Source: Tritrichomonas musculus (Eukaryota; Parabasalia; Tritrichomonadida; Tritrichomonadidae). Taken from it: a DNA stretch of 64,000 bases. The notes below the pieces were generated by a model. That model had not been told where the DNA came from, did no database searches, and saw only the letters and a program-made list of their open reading frames with translations. Of the stretch, positions 54,618-64,000 are shown one piece after another (position 1 is the stretch's first letter; every line of letters begins with the position of its first letter). The position numbers were made by a program, and so were the translations under genes. Location: the NCBI GenBank assembly GCA_039105265.1, contig JAPFFF010000017.1:2046001-2110000 (forward strand), given 5' to 3'.

Positions 54618-56100
54618 TATTTAAAATTAAAAAAAAGGTTATATAAACTAGACACCGTGTATCAAAATTTTATAATACAATACTTCATAAAATTTAATAC
54701 TTTTGTAATTAGATCATATTGCAAGGAGCTAAACCAAGCAAGAAAAATCTGAAAATTATCTATTTTGTTCACCCAAATTGATATATTTTGGTTCTTTACT
54801 TAAAAAAAAAATAAATATTATCATTCATCCCATAAATTACAATCATAAATCTGGTATTAACAAGAAATTGGTGAACCATATTTATGTAGATTACATATTT
54901 TTTTTTTTCGCAGTCACAATTATCAATGTAACATGATTTTTATCTAAAGATCGCTTGGTTAGTTTTTTACTTTACTTTTTAATGATTTCCTTCTTTTCAC
55001 GTTAAAGTAATGGCCTTTTACAGATTGGTTTATATAAAAAAGAAATCTATCTTGGCAATTTGATTGATCTTTTCCATTAAACACTTACAGCCGCTGAGCT
55101 TCCCTTGCTAAATAAGTCTATATCTGTAATGGATTAAAGATTATGTAATCTCTAAAACAAGCAAAGTGTTTAATATCTTCATCAGTAGCACTAATTAATG
55201 CCACTTTATAGAACTCTTTGGTTATCTCAATTAAGCTATTATGTTATAGCAGTAAGTATGCTTCATCAATCACTAGAAAGTAATCATGTTGTTGCTCTCT
55301 CATATAGTATTTTTCTATTAAGTCACCTAAACACTTAGAAGCAGTGTTGCAAGTAGTAATAATTATATTAACTTCATTATATATACATAACGTCCTTTCA
55401 TAAAAGCTGTATCAATTCATTAGACACGTATCAAGGTCAATATAAATAAAAATTTTTCTTCTTTTTAATAGAATGGATCAAACTTTTCAACATAAGCATT
55501 CGAAATAAAAAATTTATGAAAAAAAAAAACAAGACAAAATTTAAACTTTTTCAAATATAAAATTTAAAGTGGTTTCAAAAACGAAAATCCACTTAACAAC
55601 GAGTTTTCATTGAAATGTTTTCAAAAAGTTAAACTTTTTATAAGAGGTGGATTATCTTTTTTGGAAGCACTTTAAGTTATTATTTCTAAAAAATATCTTT
55701 TCATTTTGCTTCCTGCTTGGTAGGAAGAACAATAAACAAATAAAATATTTATAAGCTATCAAATTTTTTCATTTATTTGTGGTCAAAGCTGTGAATATGT
55801 GCAAAGCATATCTTATAAGGATTGTCAAAACTATTCAATATGGCAAAAAAATTGGAAGATTAAGAACTTGTACGTCGCAAATATATCAAAAAAATACAGG
55901 TGGTGAATTTTTTGGTACGAAATAATAAAATTTCGAAAATATATTAACATCATTATATGAGCCTGACTTCAAATTATTGCAAAGATCAATGTGTTTTATT
56001 TCATGATACACGCAAATATGCCTAAAGGATTCTTTTTTAAATACTGATTGATTTAATTGATTAAGGAAATTTATATCAGATATTATTTTTCCATTTATAT
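54618..56100. other. Gene-free AT-rich DNA with one helicase-like fossil
   Basis: No intact gene recognised. Apart from the helicase-like fragment (about 55110-55400) the sequence is low complexity, with a few GC-richer words such as AGCCGCTGAGCTTCCC near 55090. Confidence 0.4.
55110..55400 (-). pseudogene. Helicase-like fossil fragment
   Basis: A short broken stretch on the minus strand shows a helicase-like motif II (FLVIDEAYLL) and, 20-25 residues on, a motif III-like ALISATDE. That is the order found in superfamily 2 helicases. It has no start and is too degraded to assign; an origin in an old virus-like or transposon-borne element is possible, but nothing around it proves that. Confidence 0.4.
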
Positions 56101-57406
56101 TTATTCTATTATTCTTACATTTTTTTTTTTTTTTTTTTTCATAACTTCTACTTCTTCCTCGTTTAATACATGAACAAAAGTGCTTGTAAGAACATCATTT
56201 GGTTCGAAAGGATATGTACTTGTAACTCTGGCAGCAGTCAAGCAATCTTCAACTGTGCATGTTTCTGACCATGCATTTACTAATGAACTGATCACGCATT
56301 GTCGAATTGCACTAGCAATTGAATTATTATTTAATAAACATTGGTTGGTTAACTTCTTACTAAATTTTTTACTGAATCTTTTTTTAAATTTTCTGGCTAA
56401 AACCACATCAATCATTTGCAAAAGATGTGTTGTATGCGTGGGTAAAATTAATACATTAATATTGAATAATTTCAATAGATAAATGGCCAAAGGATTTTCA
56501 CGGGAGTTATGGCCGTCAAGAATGAGAAGAGCATCATTATACCTAATCTCCTCATCTAATTTTAATCTGTAGCATGAAATCCAATTGATGAAGTTAATGG
56601 TCCAAACCAGAAATGTATTTTTGGTCTACCAGCCGATACTGGAAGAAACCGCCCATATCTGACCTGTGTTTATGTATGTCTAAACTTCATGTGGGCAATT
56701 CTCCAGATCTGGAATAATTACAAAAGGTGGAAGAGCTTCTCCTATGCAATTGTGTGATAACATCGCACTTAAGTGAGGTATTTTAGTTTGATTTTTCACA
56801 AGGAATTCTTTCACATTACTTGGTACCACATACTTCTTTTTGATTTTAGGATCTAATCCAATTTCGTCTGCCCCGAAGATCAATGCAGGATGGGTAGTTT
56901 CAAGAAGAGGTTTAGCTATGTTAAAGTAAGAGTTTAATATTTGAGGTGTACAGGAATAATACCTATCGTTGTCAACAACTTTTCCTGGCTCATCTATTTC
57001 TTCTTCTCGTAATTCATCAGAGATGTTAGAACAATTAATTGCATTTAGAAATCTTTATGCAGAGCTTTGTCTTTCACGTCTAATACTTAAAGCTTGTGAA
57101 ATAAGATCAGTTGGATCAAGAGGATCGCCTCCACTACTTTGCTCTGATATGTACTCATGCAAAATATCAATATCTGGCTGTGACAAGAATGGCTCATTTC
57201 CGTATGTTCGTCCTTTTTCCCAGAATAGTGCTAATGCGGACCTTTTAAAACAAGTCTTAATAGCTGATGGCGAAATGAATTCGTCTTCTGTGTCTTTGTG
57301 AGCAATGGACCAAGCTACCTGTTATTAAGATCTGTAAGTCATTTTCTCTTCTGTCCTTAAATGAATCATCCATTTTTGGTCTTCACTAAAGTCTTTCTGG
57401 TCAACA
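56101..57406 (-). pseudogene. Pogo/DDE_1-type transposase remnant (Tc1/mariner superfamily)
   Basis: Reading from about 57406 toward 56101, pieces in several frames match a DDE_1 transposase: MELVDQKDFSEDQKWM at the start, then ALIFGADEIGLDPKIKKKYVVP with the first catalytic aspartate (GADE), LLILDGHNSRENPLAIYLL with the second (LDGHNS), and LPTHTTHLLQMIDVVLARKFK, a pogo/jerky-type hallmark. Stops lie near 57347-57352, 57058 and 56680, and the frame changes between 56680 and 56540. It ends in a long run of lysine codons (poly-T at 56120-56141). It is a dead DNA transposon; no inverted ends were found. Confidence 0.75.
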
Positions 57407-57430
57407 AGTTCCATTAAAAGTGATGTGATC

Positions 57431-57589
57431 ATAATTTCTCATCCACTATCTTCATTCAAAAAAGTTTTATTTCACTTAGTGTTTGCAATTAATTTGTTAA
57501 TATCTTTGAACAAAATTCAAAATAGTAAATTTAAAAATTATTTTTGTTATTATTATAATTTTTAATTTTTGATTTTGTTATTATTTTAA
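57431..57589. other. AT-rich spacer
   Basis: Short A/T-rich stretch with no gene between the transposase remnant and the GC-rich palindromic element. GTTATTATT words are repeated. Confidence 0.35.
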
Positions 57590-57687
57590 TTTTACCGATT
57601 CTTACCGCCAGCCGCGGTGTCTCGACTCGGCTTCGCTTCGCTCAGCCTCGCTCGACGCCAGCTAGGCGGTATGTAGTCTCGGTAAAA
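57590..57687. mobile_element. GC-rich palindromic island, possible MITE
   Basis: 98 bp at roughly 55-60 percent GC in DNA that is otherwise about 20-25 percent GC. The ends are inverted: TTTTACCGA, a few bases, TACCGCC on the left, and GGCGGTA, a few bases, CTCGGTAAAA on the right. Between them lies a pyrimidine-rich run (CGGCTTCGCTTCGCTC and related words). TA lies just inside the ends, so this could be a tiny Tc1/mariner-like MITE; a structured RNA is another option. Confidence 0.55.
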
Positions 57688-58187
57688 ATTATGTAAAAAT
57701 ATTAAAAAATTTGTTTTTTCAGTTTTTTTATTTAGATTATTTTTTCTAAATGATTTCCACTTTTTGAAGGTTCTTCAGAAAAGAACTTTCCTTTAGTTGA
57801 TCCCAAATTTATATCAAAAAAAGTAAATAGTTATAATTTTAAGGTAAAATATTACGATTTTTTTGGTTAATTTTCTTAACAGAGTAAGTCAAATTTCACC
57901 TTAGGATGGCGGTTCTTTCTATTCATTAGATACTAATGGATATAAAAAACATTCAAAAAGTAGTGTAGAAAACGATTGCCCTCAAAATAAGGATAATTAA
58001 TTCACTTATTCGAATAATTCCTATTAGGTGGCCAAATTGAAGATTTATAAATCCAAAGGAGTAAGCCAGACATATTCCCAAATCAAATAGATGTCTTACA
58101 ACAAATAGCAGTGAAATCAATATCTTCAGAAAAAGTTTTCTTTTTCATAAAATAACGAGTAAAATTTTTCTGTTAAGATTTTTATAT
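57688..58187. other. AT-rich upstream region of the coiled-coil gene
   Basis: About 500 bp without a gene. GAAAAAGTTTTC lies about 55 nt before the start codon at 58188. Confidence 0.4.
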
Positions 58188-59204
58188 ATGAATGATGGAA
58201 ATGATATAATTATCGTTAGAAACGATCCATTTCATAGTGATGCTTTTGGTGATATTCCAAATAATTCGGGCGACATCGAAAAATTGAAAAGAAGAAGACA
58301 AGCTGAATACGCAGAAGAACTTCGTCAACAAATTCTCCATAAAAAAGCATTAGAAGATCAAAAAAATAATCCTCAACATCGTGTATTTATGTCAAATTTA
58401 GGGAGTCTTTATGGGGACCAAAGTATTGAAATTGAACGAAAAAGGAAACAGCAAGAAAAGCTCGCTGAATCATTACGCCAACAAATTGAAGAAAAAAGAC
58501 GAGCTAGAGAAATCGAAAAACAAAAGGAAGCTGCTCAGGAAGCAGCTTATTATTCAAATTCTAATTCGAATAAAATACAATTTACTCAAGATTCATCATC
58601 ATTTGAACCAGATTATTCTAATAATGATAATAATTTTAGTAATAATGCTACAATGAATAATAATAACAATAGTCGTTTCATAAACCAAACAAGACAAACA
58701 CATTATCAAACACAACCTATTCCAAGGAAACCTTTTGTGATTCCATTCCAAAATACAAATGAAAATGAGACAAAAAAAATTACTAAATTCTCTGAAACAA
58801 CGCCTTTGGCTGCTTTACCTCATTTAACTTTTGAAGTTCCAACAGAATCTCCTTTTTCACATTCTACTGTACAGACGCCTCCTTTAGGTTTTTCACTACG
58901 AAGGGATTATCAATCCTCCCTCTCAATCACTGCACCCATACATCAAAACAACCCTCCATTAACAATTAAAGATAATTTTAGTAAATCATCATTATCTTCA
59001 CATCCCACAAATCTTCGTCAATCTCAACCAGCACGAATTTTAAATAATAAGTATATTCCCAAATCAAATTTTAATAATTCAACGATAAATTATGACCAAT
59101 TTAATTTGAGGAGTAATAATAATGGTTCTTCAATGAGGCTAGGAACAGCATCAGAATTAGTATACCCAGATGGACATATTAGTCCAATAAATTCTCCTCA
59201 TTAA
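58188..59204 (+). CDS. Coiled-coil protein with repeated LRQQI motif
   Basis: 338 residues. The N-terminal third has two similar coiled segments, RRRQAEYAEELRQQILHKK and KRKQQEKLAESLRQQIEEKR (about residues 36-54 and 87-106), followed by an Asn/Ser/Gln/Pro-rich disordered region with several low-complexity Asn runs. The repeated xLRQQIxxK pattern is common in microtubule and centriole proteins such as CSPP1 and CCDC66, so a cytoskeletal role is possible, but this is composition-based. No membrane segment. The DNA is AT-rich and the frame has no interruption. Confidence 0.7.
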   Translation: MNDGNDIIIVRNDPFHSDAFGDIPNNSGDIEKLKRRRQAEYAEELRQQILHKKALEDQKNNPQHRVFMSNLGSLYGDQSIEIERKRKQQEKLAESLRQQIEEKRRAREIEKQKEAAQEAAYYSNSNSNKIQFTQDSSSFEPDYSNNDNNFSNNATMNNNNNSRFINQTRQTHYQTQPIPRKPFVIPFQNTNENETKKITKFSETTPLAALPHLTFEVPTESPFSHSTVQTPPLGFSLRRDYQSSLSITAPIHQNNPPLTIKDNFSKSSLSSHPTNLRQSQPARILNNKYIPKSNFNNSTINYDQFNLRSNNNGSSMRLGTASELVYPDGHISPINSPH

Positions 59205-59626
59205 CTAAGTTCCGATGAAATGCAATTTCATCGAATACTTTAGCTTTGCATTTTTGACCTATTCAAATTCGTGAATTATACATTCACTGTTTTTGTTTGT
59301 TTTTGTAAATATTAAATTTTTGTTTGATATGTTTTAAAACATTCAAGATATTTTTGCTCAAACTATTATAATATACTTCTGAGCTAATTTGAAATAACTA
59401 CTATTTCATTTTATTTCATTTATTAATAAAAGCTATTTGTTGATAGCATTGAAAAAATTGTTTTAACCATACACTTATTTTAATGCCATCACTATATATT
59501 AAATACGTATTTAATATAAATTGCATAGCCTGAATCATTTTATTTTTTTATTTTAAAAAAGAAAGATTGTTTAAATACAAAATGATGAAGTTACAATAAT
59601 AATAATTCTTTAAAATATATTTATCA
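59205..59626. other. Convergent intergenic region
   Basis: 422 bp between two genes ending toward each other. An inverted pair, ATGAAATGCAATTTCAT (59214-59230), just after the coiled-coil stop codon can form a hairpin. The rest is A/T-rich. Confidence 0.4.
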
Positions 59627-60181
59627 TTAAATATCAAGATGAGTGTCTGGGAATTCTTGATTAACGTCGTTGACAAACTGCTTAATTTTGTCTTTGATAG
59701 TCACCTCTTTGGCAGAATCAGCATAATCAAGAATAGATTTAAATGATGCATCAACTTCTTTTGATCTAGCATAGCCTGTTGTTTTAGGAACCTTGTCATA
59801 TTCAATTTTCATTGTAGCAAGAGTTGAATTCATCTTATACCGTTTAATAAAGGCAACAACAAGACAAAATGCTTTTCTCCATGCTTCATTTCCTTCTACA
59901 ATTGAAATTTGGGGAAGTAAATTTTGTAAAATTGGATTAATATGATATTCGTTTGCTTCATCAGTATTTCCGTCTGTTTCATTTTCAATTCCATTTATTA
60001 CTTTAGCGAGTTCTAATTGGTATTGAGTTTGTATATAGTTAAATCCGCCGACAGCTCGAATGACTTCTGCTGCTTTTGAATCGAGCCTATTTTGCTTTGG
60101 ATCATTTTGATGCGATGTTGGCGTTTCAACATTATCTCTACCAAATTGATCATCTTGGTGAGAATTTGGTGTATTACTCAT
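59627..60181 (-). CDS. Small protein with LisH-like motif
   Basis: 184 residues. A polar N-terminus (to about residue 35) leads to helices. LVVAFIKRYKMNSTLATMKIEYDK (about 107-130; split here as two parts, LVVAFIKRYKMNS and TLATMKIEYDK) has the spacing of a LisH dimerisation motif (L..Y....G...T...L..E). LisH proteins are common among microtubule and basal-body factors. No other domain is visible. The call is tentative. Confidence 0.5.
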   Translation of the reverse strand: MSNTPNSHQDDQFGRDNVETPTSHQNDPKQNRLDSKAAEVIRAVGGFNYIQTQYQLELAKVINGIENETDGNTDEANEYHINPILQNLLPQISIVEGNEAWRKAFCLVVAFIKRYKMNSTLATMKIEYDKVPKTTGYARSKEVDASFKSILDYADSAKEVTIKDKIKQFVNDVNQEFPDTHLDI

Positions 60182-62054
60182 TAACGCCTATTAATATATC
60201 AAAGATTTGAGTACAATTTCATATAAAATTGAATACAATCACATTTGACATAAATGAATTTCATTAGAAAAAAAATCTGTTTATTTTTTTATTAACGTAT
60301 ATAAGTTTTTTTAAAAACGTTTTAAGGAAAAGAAACAATACTCTTCACCTATTCTATTATATAAGTATTAGAAAAGCTTATAGAGGTTTTGTATAAAGTA
60401 TCATAATCTTTTTTTTTTTTGAATATGTATTCCAAGATTGTATAAGGTATTTTCTATTGGAATTAAGAATAATGATAAATTTTTGAAAAATAAAATTGAT
60501 TTCAATGTAAAAAAGAGACAAATCAATAAAAAATAATCTTAGGAACTGATTGTTAGTTATCCCATTCAAAAATATATATATTTTGATAATAATTAATCAT
60601 CTTAAGGATTGAAAGGAAATCATTTCAAAAATAAAAACAGCATTTGAGCTCATTTTTGTTTTATTTTCATCATATCATAAATAATTTTTTTCTAGCTATA
60701 CTATTCAAAACCAAAATCTAAATCACTTCTGGATATCTTGAATACACCATGAGATATAACTCATAGATATTAATAAACAATGATTTATTGATTTTTTGGC
60801 AATAAGGAATCAATTTAATTTAAAATCTCTGAATCAACAGATTGATAATTCAACCAATTAGTTAATGCTAATATTTATCGTTTAATTGACGTTTTAAAAG
60901 CTTTTGATGCAGTTTACTTCAAAAAAAAAAAAAAAAGATTTCAGAAAATATCGTTTTACTTCACCTCATTAGAATCAACCAAAATCTTTATATCTTGACA
61001 AAAATTATTATAAAGGTGATTTAATTCATAAAAATGACAAAAAGAATAATAATAATAAAACAAATAAATATAGTATTTTAATAATTTTTAGAATATATCG
61101 TAGAAATTTCTTTTTTTGAAAAATTATATGAATGTAAAGTTTTTTATAAAAATATAGAAAAATACTCAGATGAAACTTTTTATATGAATTGGAAACTTCA
61201 CAAAATATCTGAAGAAGACTGGCCTCCATTTCGAAAAGTTCTATCTCACTTCATAATATCGAGTTATTTCATCACTCATTGAAAACAAAGATTCTACAAA
61301 GAGAAGTTACAGAAAAAACGAGATTTAAATCAGTTATCTTCTTTTTACCACATCCAATTTCAGTTTATCCCTTGTTTAACTTCCTATTTCATATTCTTTA
61401 TTGAAAAGATACTTTACACAAATTTATTTTCTTTTCTATTCGTAACATTCAAAAAATTACAAATGAAAAGATAACGATATGCTTAACAGATCCATTTTTT
61501 TATCTCGACATTTTTTTTTGTTAAACAAGTCAACATCAATTCAGTTTTATTTTTATACTTCATCAATATGCAAAAGAATCATTTCTCACGTATGATAGAG
61601 ATTTGTAAATTTATAGATAATATTTATCTAATTTTTAATATTCAACAGGAGTTAATATTTCGAAATACATTTTACACTCATTTTTGATAATATCAGCAAT
61701 GCCTACGTGTATTTTCCATATATGAAAAATTTTGGAATAACAGATTTTACTATTTTTGTAAACTTGCCAAAATTAAAAATTAACCGCTTTTTTATTTGGC
61801 TAAGCGGTTTTTTCAGTTAATATATTCTCTCAAATATATTCAATTTATTTTATGATAAATGAAATATCTTCATTTCCTACTATTTTACTATAAACTACTT
61901 TTATATAACTATTTATTAGAAAAAAATATTTATGATAAAACTGGAGATTCTTTACGGTTTAATACAAAATTGAATAATTTTAAAATTTTTTTTTAATTTT
62001 CAATTAAAAAATAATTTAATAGTAAAAAATCGGTTACTAACCCCACTTGGAAGG
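60182..62054. other. Gene-free AT-rich DNA
   Basis: 1.9 kb with only short chance frames. The one defined structure is a hairpin, AACCGCTT...AAGCGGTT followed by a T run at 61782-61815, about 240 bp before the next gene. Confidence 0.4.
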
Positions 62055-62489
62055 ATGAACTCTCTGTGGTTTTGCTGCGATCCCGAACCTTCAATTGATT
62101 TGAAGGCCTGCAAGGGAATACAGCAGACTAGAAACACGGAAGATGCTTCATCACCCTTCCTCGGAATTTTCAATGAAGATCCTGCTGATATTGCTAGCAG
62201 GCTTCAAAGGCCCGTCACTCCAGCCCCTTCCGGCTGCCCCGTAGAAACATCAGTTGTCCCTCCATGCTATACCAAAAAAGCTTTAAAAGCTCCATCATGC
62301 TTCTCAAATAAGCCATTGGAAACTGCTCTCCCACCTGCAACTCATGCTCCTCTCCCATTAAAGACTTTCAGAAAGCATGTTGATGATTTAAAGCCATTTG
62401 ATTCCATTGTTTGTGAATCACCACCAACCCATGGGCCTTTTGATTTTTCTACAGACTCTCTCAAGACAGAATGTGCTATTTTCTTTTAA
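62055..62489 (+). CDS. Small Pro- and Cys-containing protein of unknown function
   Basis: 144 residues from the ATG at 62055 (MNSLWFCCDPEPS), ending ECAIFF. No known domain. It has an adjacent Cys pair near the start, seven further Cys residues and 20 or more Pro, with no signal peptide or membrane helix; the CC near the N-terminus could be lipidated. The coding DNA is about 48 percent GC, far above its flanks, and uses C- and G-ending codons as highly expressed genes tend to, which argues for a real, well-expressed gene. The terminal CAIFF is one residue too long for a CaaX box. Confidence 0.6.
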   Translation: MNSLWFCCDPEPSIDLKACKGIQQTRNTEDASSPFLGIFNEDPADIASRLQRPVTPAPSGCPVETSVVPPCYTKKALKAPSCFSNKPLETALPPATHAPLPLKTFRKHVDDLKPFDSIVCESPPTHGPFDFSTDSLKTECAIFF

Positions 62490-62739
62490 ATCACCTCTGT
62501 TTTGGATTTTATTACAGATTTTTTACGCACTTTCTTTGTCCCTTTGTATATGTTAACTTTTTTCAAAGAAAGCGTTTTTTTACTGTTTATTAAAAAATTA
62601 AAATAATAATTATTTCTTATGTATTCATCATCTTTTATGAAATAATATTTCATTAAGGTGGTAGTTAAGCAAATAAGTGATCTTATGTTTTATGAAAATA
62701 TAATTCTTCTTATTTGATAAATAATTTCAATCCTTAGGA

Positions 62740-62812
62740 GCCTGCGTAGCATAGTGGTTATTGCGTTCGCCTTGTAAGCGAAAGGTCGGCGGTCCGACTC
62801 CGCTCGTAGGCA
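62740..62812 (+). tRNA. tRNA-Thr (anticodon UGU)
   Basis: A 73-nt cloverleaf: acceptor GCCTGCG/CGTAGGC (one G-T pair), D-arm with GTGGTTA, anticodon stem TTCGC/GCGAA with loop CTTGTAA (anticodon TGT, reading ACA), variable AGGTC, T-stem GGCGG/CCGCT, discriminator A. The A box (TAGCATAGTGG) and B box (GGTCCGACTCC) for RNA polymerase III lie within. The T-loop is TCCGACT, so position 55 is C, not the usual T. A run of seven T at 62816-62822 is the terminator. No intron; CCA is not encoded. Confidence 0.95.
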
Positions 62813-62815
62813 TTC

Positions 62816-62822
62816 TTTTTTT
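62816..62822 (+). terminator. RNA polymerase III terminator of tRNA-Thr
   Basis: A run of seven T four bases after the discriminator base, the standard polymerase III stop signal. Confidence 0.85.
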
Positions 62823-63124
62823 AATCAAAAAATGGGGTGGAAAGCAAATACGTTTTTTTTTTATTCTTTTGACTTTTTGTTAGCGTAATTTATCGTTATC
62901 GATTCAAAAAAAAATGAATTAAGACGTATTAATGAAGAGATCTAGCCTAGAAATTTGATAGATAATTAAATATTATTTTATAATATTTTATATTTATGCT
63001 ATAATAGAAAGTATATAATGTTTTATACGTTTGATTTCGAGCTATTAATATAAATTATATTTCTATGACTAAATGGCTATGAAGAACTTTTGTTAAAGAA
63101 ATTAAATTCTCAATTTTGAATATC
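62823..63124. other. AT-rich spacer with short inverted repeat
   Basis: No gene. AACTTTTGTTAA (63087-63098) and TTAACAAAAGTT (63127-63138) form a 12-bp inverted pair at the edge of the dispersed repeat. Confidence 0.4.
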
Positions 63125-64000
63125 ATTAACAAAAGTTGTTTCTTTTGAAATATAATATTTAAATGAAAAAGGAGTAATATTTCAAAGGATTCTTTTAAAA
63201 TTGAAATAATTTATTTTTTTATTGCTGCTGATTTATTTATATAATATTTTAATATATTTTATTTATATTATCTTATATATTTTTTAGTAATGTAAAATAT
63301 TATATTTAAATATATATAATATTGTTTATTATATTGAATATTAAGATAAATTCATAATTATAATATGAATAAAGATTTATTATTGAAATGACGATCTTTT
63401 TTTTGAATACATGATTAGTTTATATATTGAATGAAATAAAATTAATATTGAATTAATATATTTTAAATTAATCCATTAAAATATCTTGATTAATCATTTT
63501 ATTTTTACAATAAAAAATAAAATAAAATAATATTCAAAATACAATAAATATGTTTAGTGATATATATACTTGAATACTTTCTTATTTCTTGAAATAAATA
63601 TTTTTAAACTCTTTTTATGACATTTTACACCATTAAAATAAGCCATTAAAATCAAAACCATTTTTTCTCAAAATTACGCGTATAAATATCTTAAACACCA
63701 AAATATACATTAATTCATATAATAAAATATCATATGGAAAAGTATTATATAAAATTCATGGCTGAAAAAAAAGATATGATAAGTTTATATATGAAAAAAA
63801 TTTTAATTTTTTTTTATTTCTGTTTATAAATCTAATATAATTTGAAAAATCTAATAATTTAATTAATCTTATGTGTATTAATATAAATATATTTGGAATT
63901 TTCAAAAATCATAAAGATTGAATGAAATATTAAAGATATATAAGATTAAAAATTTTATAAAATAAACAGTGTAAGACATTCTTAAAATGATTATATCGAG
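63125..64000 (-). repeat. Long dispersed repeat, copy 2 (inverse of 19686-20555)
   Basis: Reads as the reverse complement of 19686-20555 with roughly 80-90 percent identity and small indels. It is cut by the window end at the point matching 19686, so it continues outside. No coding frame. Confidence 0.75.

Overview
The window looks like nuclear DNA of a parabasalid flagellate (trichomonad), most likely a very AT-rich one such as Tritrichomonas; the genus is an inference. Reasons: every recognisable gene is one uninterrupted frame with no spliceosomal intron; the large transmembrane cyclase has the many-helix, PAS and class III cyclase layout known from Trichomonas; there is a TCAF/M60-like protein, flagellar proteins (DRC1, DZIP1-like), and intact Mutator-like transposons in long AT-rich gene-poor stretches. 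No bacterial operon or ribosome-binding-site logic is visible.

Layout. 1-19.3 kb is a gene-rich block: the 3'-truncated (by the window edge) gene of a short UBR4/BIG-type ubiquitin ligase (-), the nexin-dynein regulatory subunit DRC1 (-), a 1593-residue membrane adenylate cyclase (+), a tail-anchored protein (-), a PPP phosphatase (-) and a hypothetical protein (+), with a small inverted-repeat element at 18.0 kb. 19.3-31.2 kb is a gene-poor island: one copy of a long dispersed repeat, a decayed Mutator-like element (about 21.3-24.8 kb), and a cluster of Tc1/mariner-like inverted-repeat elements flanked by TA, one nested in another.

31.2-43.0 kb is a second gene block: a myristoylated TCAF-like protein with a degenerate M60 site (+), a DZIP1-like protein with repeats (-), a coiled-coil protein (+), a nucleoplasmin-like histone chaperone (-), a helical-repeat protein perhaps of the SAPS type (-) and a SENP8/DEN1-type NEDD8 protease (-).

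44.1-54.6 kb is the most striking part: two apparently whole Mutator-like transposons, one inside the other. The outer one (44089-54609, 8-bp target duplication ATTTATTT) carries a 782-residue transposase and arms with 33-bp and 45-bp tandem repeats. The inner one (45300-51002, 9-bp duplication TAAACTAAT) carries a 692-residue transposase and arms with 12 and 8 copies of a 135-bp repeat. They combine a Mutator transposase with foldback-type minisatellite arms. 54.6-58.1 kb holds a helicase-like fossil, a pogo/DDE_1 transposase remnant and a GC-rich palindromic element. The window ends with a coiled-coil protein (+), a small LisH-like protein (-), a small GC-rich unknown gene (+), tRNA-Thr(UGU), and an inverted second copy of the dispersed repeat.

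The host genes concern ubiquitin and NEDD8 turnover (UBR4-like, SENP8-like), the flagellum and basal body (DRC1, DZIP1-like), and cAMP and phosphorylation signalling (cyclase, PPP, possible SAPS). They are scattered single transcription units, not a pathway cluster.
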